DNA from: Brachionus koreanus
Lineage: Eukaryota > Rotifera > Eurotatoria > Ploima > Brachionidae
Direction of reading: 5' to 3'
DNA length: 64,000 nt
Assembly (NCBI GenBank): GCA_016987375.1
Contig: PJRA01000313.1
Location: 1,380,715-1,444,714 of the forward strand
The position numbers were made by a program, and so were the translations under genes. The notes beneath the pieces are model-generated. The model ran no database searches. It worked only from the letters and a program-made list of their open reading frames with translations, and had not been told where the DNA came from. Positions 37,700 to 49,400 of the stretch are shown one piece after another; the first letter of the stretch is position 1; each line of letters starts with the position of its first letter.

Positions 37700-40353
37700 T
37701 TCGGATGTTAAAATTTAAGAAAGATAAAAAATGAGACAGTGTGATCAATTGAGTTGAGAAGTGGGATATCTTATCAGTTTTAAAATTTAATTATCTAAAA
37801 AATATGAATACACTTAAATGTTTCAATATCAATGCCTAGCTTTAATTATTTAAAAAAAAAATGAATAGTCTCTTGATTAGATTAGCTTTTCCGCCAGTAA
37901 GCTGATTTTATCTTTTTTAAAAAAAAAAATTGACAAAGATGGTTTAAACCGACAAAATTTTTTTTGCTCTATTCAAAAATGAATGCTATATATGTCAAGT
38001 AGACTTACCTTTTGGCTATTGTTTATCGCGTTTAGAGAAGAAAATCCTAGTCTATTTAATTTGTTCGTTCTGATCAAAATTTGCATCTTAATTTTGGCTA
38101 CCGTTTTGCAATTTATTTCTGAATCAAGTCTAAAAAAATAGTTTATTGTTGAAATAAAAAAGGACTGTTAATTCAGTCTTAATTAGTTGGCTAGAACTAA
38201 TTTTATCAATTAAATTAATCGTTATTTTCAAATCAGCTGACTACGGAAATTTTATCTATCTAATCTTTTTTCTTTTATTACAAAATTTTTAAAAAAAATA
38301 ATAAAAAAATATATAAAAATTATGTGTTTTTCTTTTTCAAGACTTTGAACGGCAAATTAACTATTTGAAATTTAAAAAATCATTGCTTTAGTTCAAATTC
38401 CATTGTTTTTTTTTCTTTTAGTTTTGAGCGCAAATTGTCACATTCTGATTGTAAATGATCAGAATTTATGTTGCAATATTTTGTCGAAAATTATCTACTC
38501 TTATGCTTGCGATTATTTTTTTTTTCGTTTTTCTATTTATTGCATACTCTTTATTAAAATGCATGCAATTTTTTCAAATTGCAATTTTAAATAAAACAAT
38601 GTTCAGTTGCTTTTTTTTTTAGACTATTTGACTATTAGGTAAATTCATTTCAATTGTATTTGTAATTTTGAAAAAACATATTTTAAAAGTTGGTCATAAT
38701 TTTAAATTTGCTTTTTCTATGAAAATTTTAAACCAAATTTTGGAGTTATTAATTAATTTTAAAAAAACAAGATAAGCTTGTTTGTTTGAGTGTTGAATGT
38801 TTAGTTCAAAAATTTAAATATTTTATTGATAGTAAATTAATGTCATGAAAAAAAAACCTAAACATAAATTTTTCAAAAATTTTCAAGATAAAATTTCAAG
38901 TGAACTTTTTACTGAAGTAAGCATCAATTGCTTTAATAAATATAGCGAAAATTTTTTCCATTTATTTCTAAAATTTTTGGTTAGATTAGTTTAGAAATTT
39001 TGTTCAGACAGTTCAGACCATATTTTTTGTTAATATTGTTGTATTTAAACATCATATTCAATCTTTTTGTTAATTTTTCCTCTTGATATATATTTCAAAA
39101 ATTACTTAACATCAACTAATTCTCTTTGTTGGGCACTCTACTAGAATATGATTGTTTAGGGGAAAAAAACAATTTCGTTTCTCTAAATGAACTACTTAAT
39201 GCTTTAATTTATTAGCTATCTATTTACCTTTTGAAAATATCAACAATTTAAATTTTAAAAGATTCACATGATTTTTACAAAACTTGTTTAATAATCGGCA
39301 ATTTCATATAGTTTTCTTTCGTTTAACCTGTTTTCTTATTAGCTAACAAGTTCTAATCTTTTTATTTTTATTCTTAGACTCCCAATTAGTTCATTTTTGC
39401 ATAAGTTTATTCTGTAAAATCAAATAAATATTTATAGAAAATTATCTAAACAAACATTAAAGATTAGATTAATAAATTTTTAAATATTCACAATTTTAAT
39501 AATTTTTTTTAAATCATATTAATAATATTTTAGCTTTAAAAAATAAGAAACTTAGTTTCGGGGTAAAAACGAATATTGAATTTCATATTTCTTTCCTTTA
39601 TAAAAGGCTCTCTTTTTTTATGAAGCTTAATGCTTTTGAAACTTTAAATTTTTTGTCATCCTACAGTTCAATCATTTTCAAAATTATTTAATTATTTCAA
39701 AACATCAAAATGTGATTAAAGCAAAAAAATTATTGAAGAAATTTTAGATTTATTTCAAAATTTATTTCAAATTTAATACTTAAATTAGTTTTTAATATTT
39801 TCTTTATTAGATTAATGAGTTTATAAAATTTTGAGAACGACAAAAATAAAGGCTTAAAATTTATGGCTTAAGTTTTAGCAAAAATTCCTTATTCTCTTCA
39901 GCAATAATCAAAGACTATCAGTTTGGTTGAATTTGGTCGTTAGACTTCTTTTTAACTCTATTCTATTCTAGATAATTTTTTTTTTGATTACATAACATTG
40001 CCTTACTTGTATTTTTTCAATTTTTTTTCAAATATGCTTTCATATTTATCAAATTTTTAAGTACAATTTTTTAATCAAACAATTTAGCTCACCATTATCA
40101 AAAAAAGAATTGAAAATTTAAATAAAGATCAGTTTCGATTAAAACCCTTATTTCTAAATGATGAAAGCTTATCAGTAATTATGAAAAAAATCATATTCTA
40201 TGCTTGTCGTTGTAGAGATAAAATTTCTAATTTATTTGAAATTTTCAGAGTTTGTTGTTGTTTGTTCATACTAAATTCTCGCTAAATAAATATAGAACAT
40301 TGATATTTTTATTAAAACATTTAATTTAAAATAATTTAAATATATAAATTTAA
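37700..40353. other. AT-rich intergenic region between VPS15 and ARL6
   Basis: 2.65 kb of AT-rich sequence holding the VPS15 upstream region and the ARL6 3' UTR (both genes minus strand). The only open frame (38403-38594, +) is Phe/Ile/Cys-rich low complexity and not credible. No gene recognised. Confidence 0.55.
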
Positions 40354-40908
40354 CTATTCTTTTTTCAATTCATTTACAAGCCATTCAAATGCTTCATTTA
40401 CACCATGACCGCTAAGACCATCAGTGGCAAAAATCTCATAAGGTTTACCTCTAGCTGAATTGATCTCAAGCTCGTTTCTCAGACCATTTTCATTCAAAGC
40501 ACCCTTGACATCTTTCTTATTTGCTAATACCAAAAGTGGAATCAATTTTTCCTTGATTTCACGATGGTTCAAAACATCGTTAAGTTCTTCATTGGAAACA
40601 ACAAATCTCATACGATCTGAGCTATCAATAACAAAGACAATTGCATCAGCTTCGCGATAGTAGTGTTCCCAAAGGTTTCTGTATCGACTTTGACCTGACA
40701 TGTCAAAAAAAGTCAAATTCAAGGTTTTAAAAAAGATTTTTTCCGAATTAAATCCTACTGTTGGATTAATGTTAATCTCTTTGCTGTCATTCGGCTTCAA
40801 ATTGTTCAATACGGTCGATTTGCCGCTATTGTCTAGACCAATGACCAAAATATTAAATTCTTTTCTCTTTCCACCTAAAAAACTTTCCAATTTATCAAGT
40901 AGACCCAT
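40354..40908 (-). CDS. ARL6: ADP-ribosylation factor-like 6 (BBS3)
   Basis: Small GTPase that recruits the BBSome to membranes for ciliary trafficking, so a ciliated organism is implied. Intronless, 184 aa (human 186). Seen: MGLLDKLESFLG amphipathic N-terminus, P-loop GLDNSGKST (24-32), and switch I Thr50 in NPTVGF. Switch II is DMSGQSRYRNLWEHYY, with the ARL6-type DMSGQ in place of the DxGGQ of other ARFs; the residue after Gln is Ser where human has Gly. FVIDSSDRMR, the base-specificity motif ANKKD (129-133), and the SAK-like ATDG follow. ARL6 rather than ARL2/3/5 is chosen for DMSGQ.RYRNLWEHYY. It is divergent to the NRF-6-like gene, with 407 bp between start codons. Confidence 0.96.
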   Translation of the reverse strand: MGLLDKLESFLGGKRKEFNILVIGLDNSGKSTVLNNLKPNDSKEININPTVGFNSEKIFFKTLNLTFFDMSGQSRYRNLWEHYYREADAIVFVIDSSDRMRFVVSNEELNDVLNHREIKEKLIPLLVLANKKDVKGALNENGLRNELEINSARGKPYEIFATDGLSGHGVNEAFEWLVNELKKE

Positions 40909-41315
40909 TTCGATACTTATTATCGAATGTAAAGACGAAATTTAAGATTTATGTTTAACGTAAGCATTTTTTTTAGAATAAACCCTACTGCATACATGTT
41001 GCCATAGTAATCAATCTTAGTTCTTAATAAGATAACAATAGTTTAGTCTTTAAAGAAATTGGTTTTTTATAATTTATCTTAATTTGTGTCATCGGTGCTC
41101 AGATAAATTTTATTAAATCTTTTTGCTATCTTACATAATTTTCTAAATAAATCGTAAGATCCTATAAACATGACTGACAAAATAAAATATGACAACTTTC
41201 GATTTAATTATTTTCTTTTTAATAAAATAGAATAGCTTTTAAATTGGTTTTAATTATTAAATAAATTAAATTAAATTATCTAATATTAATTTAATGATTT
41301 TTTTTCTCTATAGGA
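40909..41315. other. Divergent promoter region of ARL6 and NRF-6-like gene
   Basis: A 407-bp AT-rich gap between two start codons pointing away from each other. A strong acceptor-like site, TTTTCTCTATAG (41302-41313 region), lies 2 nt before the NRF-6-like ATG. No other element recognised. Confidence 0.5.
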
Positions 41316-44300
41316 ATGAGACATAAATTTTTAAGTTGCCTATTACTTTTAACAGTATTTTATAGTTATACTCGAATTTCGCATTGCAATCAATGTCTTA
41401 GTATCAATGACCCACTATCTCAATTGGAACTTCAAAACTTAAGCAGTGCAACTTATATCGGACAATTTGCTAACTATGTACTTTCAGGAAATTGTAATGG
41501 AGAAGGTGGCTTAAGTAGCGATTTTGACAATAACACGCTTGATAAAATACTAGATTTAATTCCTGCCGTGGTCCTAGGTGCATTAGAAGAAAATCCACCT
41601 GATAACATTAATGGTTATTGATAATTAAATTCTAAATTGACTAATATTAATTAATTGTTTTTTTTTTAGAAATTTACTACGATATAGAAAGCATTCTTGA
41701 TAGATTAAAAACTAACGGTACAACTGCTGTTCAATTTGGTGAAATTAGAAAATATTTAAGTATTCATTTAAATAAAGATAATCAATTATTTACTTTAAAA
41801 AAAATACTTTCTAGCCAATTCAAATATTAGAGCAGCAATTTTGTTTTTTTTGTATAATAATAAGGATAATTATTACAATAATTATCAAAATTATCTGGAA
41901 AATGAGTTTCTCGGCGGATTAACAGATATGTGCAGAAATTACACAAAACTGTGGTTTGACGAAATTGTAAATGGAAGAATGTGGGCTTTACAAAGTAAAA
42001 ACATTTTAATTAAAATAAAATCTAAATATGTAAATATTTAAGTGTTTGATTCAATGGCCAAATTGCCTCCAGGTGTACTTGAGGCTAACATTAATTGGGT
42101 TGGAAGCTTTAAATTATGTACTGAAGTTTACAATGATACATTGAGTCCACCTATGAAAGGAAAGTATTGCAGAGCATCTATCGGATTTCCTGTGGAACAA
42201 TTAGCTGTAATTTTTTGATTATTTTATTGAGCTACTCATTCATCATTACCTAAAATAAAAATAAAAAATTCCATTATAGATTACTGTGATTATGGGTTGA
42301 TTATACAAAAAATTTAAGCACTTTTACATTTTGAAGCTTCTAATCAAAATTTTATTAATTGAAAAGCTAATTAAAGTAGTAGTTCCATTTAGAAAAAATT
42401 TTGATTTATGATCATTCAAATCATATTCATTTATATGAAATTCTGAACAGGGACTTTATTCAAAAGCGTTTTTTAAGATATGTTTTTTTTTTCAAGAAAA
42501 TAAAGAATTTTTGCAAAGTTACTTGACTTCAAATCTGAATTTTGAAGAAGTATCATTATGATTGATTAATCTTTTACCAAGAATACCAAGTAATAATTTT
42601 CTCTGTAATGATAAATGCATTTAAATAATTACTATTTATATACAAAATTCTTAAATTAATGATTAAGTGGTCAAATTTCAAATTAGTATAGTAAAGTTTA
42701 AAAATTTAATCTGATGAATGTAATATAAAAGTGCTAAGCTTATATGAAAAATTAAAATAATAATAATACTTGATCATAAATGAATATCATCTAATATCAG
42801 TTGATATTATCTAATATTTGTTAAAAAAAATTTAATTCTTAAATCTGAAAATTTAAAGGTAAAGTTAAATTTGTAAAATTTAAAAAAATTTATTGTAAAA
42901 AATAAGCAAATACTTAAATTAATTTTTTTCGAATAATTAAAATAATTCTTTCGAATTAAAATTCATTTAACTTTTTAGTCGATCTTGGTAGCTATAATTT
43001 TATTTTAGAAAATATTTAAAATTTTGATGCAAATTGAAGCTTAAGATCATGTAAAAGTGATCGTGCTCATAAATTTTCATTAAAAATGTTTTTTAAATAA
43101 TTTTTTATTTCAAATAGTTTTGCAGCAATATATTTTTAAAGGAAACATTAAATCTTTAGGTGAATTTTTATTTCTGTAAATCTCTGCAAAAATATTATTC
43201 ATACAGAATTTTAATCAATACTTGGCTTTGGTTTCACATATTATGCTACCCATGAAAATCAGTCTCCGCATTTAGTATTTTAATTAATCTATTTTTTAAG
43301 ATAATTTTTAAGCATGATAATAAAATTTTATCATAAACTTCAATTTGCTAAATGTTGCCTGTTTTCTATACTTTTACTTTCATACAAAAAATTTTATACT
43401 AAGATTAAATTTAAAAATCTTATTTATTATAAAATTATGTAAAGAAAGGACAATATAATGATAGAAACTGATGGCAGATGATATAATTTAAAAAGTTAAT
43501 TTCTTGCACTTTATTTGTTTGCTCAATAAATATTGTTCAAAATAATAAAAGATTTATTTTAACCAAAAGAAAAATGTGAAATTTTGCTTAAATTTTACAA
43601 ATCTTTCCAAGATTGCCTTTTCTCTTTAAGAACATTTATTTTCATCATTTGGTTTATTATCTAAGTGTAATAAATAAACTTTTTTTAGTTCCATAATTAC
43701 AAGAAAAACAAGATAAAAAAAAACTATTTATTTCCAATAAAAAATTAAATTTCAAAGGGTGACTTACCAATCGATGACAGCATTGGACTTACATATGGTA
43801 TGTGTATTTCTGATCAATGCAACAATGAAGACATAAAACTAATTGTTTCAAATTGTAATTATACAAAATTGAAAAAAATTGGTTTTCAAAAATTATAATT
43901 TTTAGCCTTAAAATTAATAAGTGTCTTCAAATATGCTTGGGTTAAAGATGTCGAATGTGTTGAAAAAAAAGAATTACCATCTGAGACAGCTGTATTCATG
44001 TAATTTACAATCTTGGCCTTAAATCTTTAATAAAATAATAATTTATTTTTATAAAGAGGCTTTCTTTCCATTCTAGTTTTATGGGTTTTTATAGCCACTG
44101 TTTTTGACATAACTAGAAGAATTTTAAAATTTATTAACACAAGCAACGATTTTAAATTCAATGAGGACACCATTAATTCAAATGTCAATAATTTAAATAA
44201 AAAAAAAAACAATAACTCAAGATTAACTACTTTCATATTGGAATGTTCATTTTACACAAATACAGAAAATTTTTTTAGAACAGATAACGGCGGCTCAATA

Positions 44301-46065
44301 ACCTGCTTGAATGGAATAAGATTTTTTAGCATGGTCTGGATTATATGGGGACACACATACAATTACATAATCGAAAGAACCAAGTTCTTCGTAGTTGGTA
44401 TGGTCAAAATTCTTAACTACTTAAAAATCTAAAAATTATTTTTTTTAGACAATATAAGAACAATGCAAGAGCTAAATGAAAATTTAGAAGCTCAACTGAT
44501 TATAAATGGCATGTTTGGTGTTGACACTTTTTTTCTAATGAGGTAAACTAAGCCAACCTTAATCAAGATATTCTTATTTTTTTTGTGTCAAGCGCCTTTT
44601 TGTTAGCAAAAACTTTTTTGCACAAATATGAAGCTTCAAACGGATTTAAACCATTTGCATGGGCATATTATTATATCAGCAGATATTGGAGATTAGCGCC
44701 TCCCTTCTTAATCACTATCATAATCTACATTTGGATAATGCCTTTTGTTGGTTGGGGTCCTTTGTGGAATCAAGAAGTATAATTTTCTAATAATTGAAAA
44801 AAATAAGTTCTATCTTTTAATCAAATTAAAGAAATTTCCAAGAAATAATGATGACTGTTTAAATTACTGGTGGGCATATGTTTTGTTTATTAATAATTTT
44901 GTTCCTAATGGAAAAGGAACAACTGTAAAATAACAATTTAAATTTCAATTAAAAATTTTAAATTCGAAATTTAAAGTGTATGGGCTATTTGTGGTACATT
45001 CCCAATGATTATCAATTTTATGCCATAAGTCCCTTATTTTTAATAATTTTGCTTAAGTAAATTTTATTTTATTTTTTCTAATATTTTAAATTTATTTTTT
45101 TTCAAGATTTCCCAAAGCTGGTAAAACACTGTTGGCCGGCTGTTTGGTTGCCAGTTTATCTATTTTGGCGTTTTTAACTGCTAATGTTTATGTTTCTAGA
45201 AGAAAAGATATTGCTCTGTACTATTTTAATAAAATATTTAAGAAAAAAACCTTACTAAACCTCTGAAATAAATTAGAGTTTTAGTCGACATGTGGGATGA
45301 TGTGTACATAAAACCATACTGTAGAGCTTCGCCATGGATTGTAGGCCTATGCTTAGGATATATATTTTTCAAATTACAAAAATCAAAAATTCAAGTTAAA
45401 ATTAGCTATGTAAGATTTGATTAAAAAATTTGCGACTAATTAAATATTCAATTTAGCTATGGGTGTCTATGGGATGGATTTTGTGCTTTATTTTAATGCT
45501 TACTGCTGTTTTTGGTGGCTATACAAATCATGCTAAAGGTAAAAAATTCATTTTTCTTTGCTTGACCTAAAAAACATTCTTTTCAGATGCCAGACGAATG
45601 GAAACCTTTGAGTATGCACTTTACTTTTCATTGACACGATTTACTTGGCCCTTGGCTGTGAGTTGGGTTATTTTCACTTGTCATTATGGCTATGGAGGTA
45701 ACTTTGAAGTTTTTTAGAATTTTGTTTAATTTAGGAAATTTAAAATTTAGGAGTGATAAATAAAATTTTGTCTGCCAAAGCATTTGTACCTTTGATTCGA
45801 CTCAGTTACTGTGCATATCTAATTCATCCAGTCATCATGGTCACATATAACTTTATGCAAGAGTCCTTATTTCATGCAACAAATTTGACTCTAGTAATTT
45901 TGTGTTTAATTTTTTTATCAGGAAAAATTAAAATTTATTAAGGTCTACATCGCCATATCACATATATTTGTTTCAATATTTGTGGCTTACTTTTACACTC
46001 TTATTTTCGAATGGCCATTTGTTGCATTGGAAAAACTGATTTATAATCCAAGACGAGCTAAATAA
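41316..46065 (+). CDS. Nose resistant to fluoxetine (NRF-6)-like acyltransferase 3 protein
   Basis: Multi-pass membrane protein of the NRF-6/NDG-4 family: a secreted-side NRF domain plus an acyltransferase-3 domain. In C. elegans the family affects lipid and drug uptake; the substrate here is unknown. Seventeen exons, all in phase: 41316-41613, 41670-41738, 41815-41994, 42043-42206, 43758-43854, 43906-43999, 44057-44397, 44449-44542, 44593-44776, 44832-44924, 44977-45056, 45107-45217, 45277-45409, 45457-45538, 45587-45697, 45751-45893 and 45943-46065; 798 aa. Seen: signal peptide at 1-24, then the Cys-containing NRF domain (LTDMCRNYTKLWFDEI, LPPGVLEANINWVGSFKLC, GMCISDQC). The acyltransferase part holds LNGIRFFSMVWIIWGHTYNY with the conserved His. 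GVDTFFLMSAFLLAK, WWAYVLFINNF, CMGYLWYIPNDYQFY, YIKPYCRASPWIVGLCLGY and LSYCAYLIHP follow. It has about ten hydrophobic segments. Intron 4 is 1.55 kb. Confidence 0.93.
42810..42985. repeat. Degenerate dispersed repeat, copy A (in NRF-6-like intron 4)
   Basis: Shares four collinear blocks with 47055-47215: TTTGTTAAAAAAA, AAATTTGTAAAATTTAAA, TAATTTTTTTCGAATAA and CATTTAACTTTTTAGTCG, with different spacing. The last block is too specific to be a chance AT match. No coding capacity; probably an old non-autonomous element. Confidence 0.5.
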
Positions 46066-46406
46066 AAAATTTGAATGAAACTATTTGCAAATTTTTTTTT
46101 AAAATAAATTTTGATTTAAAACGTCACTTGCTTTTTTATATCTTAACTTGGCCATGCGTGTCAAATACAGAATAAGTAACATATTGTATCATTTTAATTG
46201 ATTAAAATATATAGCAAACATTTTATCGATCTTAAAAATCTGATGCCCGAAAAAAATTCATCTTGAATGATAAAAATAAATTGACAAAGAATAAATGGTA
46301 ACTTACGCATATGTTCGACATAAATCAAAAACTCACTCTCTCTTTATTTTAAAAGATAGGCATTTTATTTCGATAAATTTAGTCAAAATTTGCTTTTTTA
46401 ACTTCA
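46066..46406 (+). other. Spacer between NRF-6-like gene and ESRP
   Basis: 341 bp of AT-rich sequence containing the 3' end of the NRF-6-like gene (AATAAA-type strings near 46100) and the ESRP 5' UTR. No coding potential. Confidence 0.5.
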
Positions 46407-49400
46407 ATGAATCAAATTAGGTATTTTTGTTTGCTAAATGGTTTGACCTCGGGTGCGAATGATGAAAATTTGGGATCGGATCAAGCAGAACTGGTATGCA
46501 TTTCCACTATTATTCTCAATTTGGAACTAAAAAAAGTAAATGAACAAAAATTTTTCAAATTAATCAGACTAAAATAATATTTTAGATAGTAGATTGCTCC
46601 GAACATAACAGAACTAATTTACAAAATCCAACTTTTTTTCTTCAAAATTTCATCAATGAGGTAATTATATTTTATTTTATTTATTATTTTTCACAACTAT
46701 TTTTATTGATTGAATTAAAAAAAATATATTTTTTTTAAATTATCATTTATGTCTATTTATTTATTATATAATATAAAATTTTGCAATTATTTTTGTTTTA
46801 TTATTGGTAAAATAAAGAAATTTATATATGTTCAAATATTAGCTATATGTGTTGTTGAAGACTATTTTAAAACAGGTGCAAAATGAATTACTCAATAACT
46901 AATGAGTATCAAACAATAGTCAAAATATAAAAAATTTGATGCTTATTTTTTGAATTTTAACTAAATTTTAGAAGTAAGATTTTAATTCACAGGAAAAATT
47001 TATTCAAATTCTCAAATAATTATAATATTCTCAAATGATATCAGTTTATGTTTATTAATTTTTGTTAAAAAAATTTCTAAATTTAATTTTAAATGTAAAT
47101 TTGTAAAATTTAAACTAATTTTTTTCGAATAACGAAAAGTATTTTTAGCCCTTTCAGCTTAATTTAAATTTATTATGAGTTCTCACAGATCAGGTCCCAT
47201 TTAACTTTTTAGTCGTTTAATAATAATATTCTAGTTTAAGATTTAATTAATAGCTTTTGTGAAAAAAACCAAAAACCAAAAACCTTTTTGGAAAAATCTC
47301 ATTAAAGTAAACTTACTGATCGTTTCCCGTTGATTCTTATAATTAAATCAGAAGCGAGTTTTTGATACTAGATGTAGGATCTTTTTATAAAAATTGAATT
47401 TCCATTTCTAAAAGTAAGCTTCTGAGTTCTTACATAACGGCTTTGATGAGAAAAATACCAGTTTCTTCATATCGCTTTTTAGTTGAAGAGATAAAGCAAA
47501 CAGCTTGACTATCTCCAATTTTTAGCATAGCCACGATCTGCCATTTTTTGTCAAAATAATTTTTTTTTGCTTAAAATTTTCTGAAAGGACATTAGGATAT
47601 GAAGAGTATTTAAAATAAGCAATTTAAAAGTACAATTTACTCAGAATTAGAAAACATGTAAAAATTAATTATAAAGGAGTGAAAAAAGATTTTATAATAG
47701 TTTATTCTTTTAGATTCCGAATTTCTAAACTTTTGAACCGAATTTTATTTCTTAATTTTTAAAAGAAGTTTTTTGATCATAAATATTTAAAAGTTATGTT
47801 TTTATGAGTGTTCAAATTCAAATTGTAGAGAAAAAAAAAACTCTGCAAATTAGTAAAATTTTTGGTCAAATTTATTTTTCAAAAGTGAAAAATGTTCAAT
47901 TAAATTCCAATGCATTTTTAGAATTAAAAAAAAATTCAAAAATCTGCGATAAAATTTAATTTAGCTTTTAAAATATTTTGATTATTTTTGAAAAATGAAT
48001 TTGATCACAAATTATTGCTTTGCATTAAATTTTTTCTCAAATTCAATAAATAAAACAATTTTAAATAAAAAAAATAATTATTTCGAAATTTTTGCAATAG
48101 AGTGTAACTAAGCCTCATAAGCAATTAGAAAAAAATAAAAAGAATACACAAGAAAAAAGCGCTATATTTTTATTTTTATATTTTAAAAAATGATTATTGT
48201 TATTTCACTATATATTAGATCTTTTTAAATAAAGAGATAAAATTTTGATTTAAATACAATCATTGAAAATTTTCATTAATATCGAAGCTTTCATTTATGA
48301 CTTAAGATATTTAAAATTATTTTCAAATTTTTTGCATTCTATTACTTTGAATATGCAGAACTCACTGAAGGGAATATTTATGAATTTAGTTAAAAGAATA
48401 TTAATTTTTAAAATATTAGCTTATATTCAAACGAATTAGTTTTGCCAATTTTGATATTTCGATTTGTCTTAAAAAAGACTACTAATAAACAAATTTTTTA
48501 ATGAGAAGCATAAAAGAAGTTATAGGAATAATGTAATTTTTATCAAAAAAAATCATTTTTATTACGTTTGTGAAAAAAATTAGATTTAAGAAAATTGATC
48601 CTTCAACAAATGGATACATACTGATGAAAGATTTTTAGATTTTTATCAACAAAAAAAATAGAACTTTCTTTATTTCTTTAAAAATATTAATTTTTAATAT
48701 AAAAATGCTTGCAATACTAAATTAAAATTATATTTTTATTTGAAACTGAAATAAATATTTGAAAAACTGAGCTTATTCAAAGTTATTTCAACATTAGATA
48801 CATTTAGTAATTAAAACACAAAAAATTAAACATTAAATAATCTGCTAAACTAAAAATATTTTTGAATTAAATAAATAATTAAATTCTGTTCTGAATTTAA
48901 TTCTAACCCAAGTTTGTGATAAAAATGTTTGCAATTTATCATTTTAAAAAATAAAATATGAATAAGATGTTCCAGATAAATCAAATTTTTAAATAAAATT
49001 ATGAAAGAAAATTAAAAAATAAATTAGAATTATTTTAAGCAATTGACAATCTGTTTTTGCAACATTGTTAATAAGGAAATAATTAGAATTTTCCTTTCTT
49101 GACTGTATTTTTTTTAAAAAGAAATTTTATCAATTTTAAATTATTCAAAATGAATGAAAAATATTTGTGTCTTTTATTGTTTTTTTGAAATTTTTAAATT
49201 AAATGAATATTTTTTAAAGTTTGATGAAAAATTAAATAACCTAAAAATTAATGCAAAAAATAATGAGCTAATTTTTGTAACAAATGGCGCTTTACTACTC
49301 AGACAAGCATTGATCCCAGAATGCACAAAAAAATATATTGAACTTCCATATTATTATTTTAAATACTTCAATATTCTCAATGAATTTCGATCATTTTATG

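Noticed and set aside
38403..38594. Small hydrophobic ORF downstream of ARL6
   Set aside because: Low-complexity Phe/Cys/Ile frame without conserved features or flanking exons.
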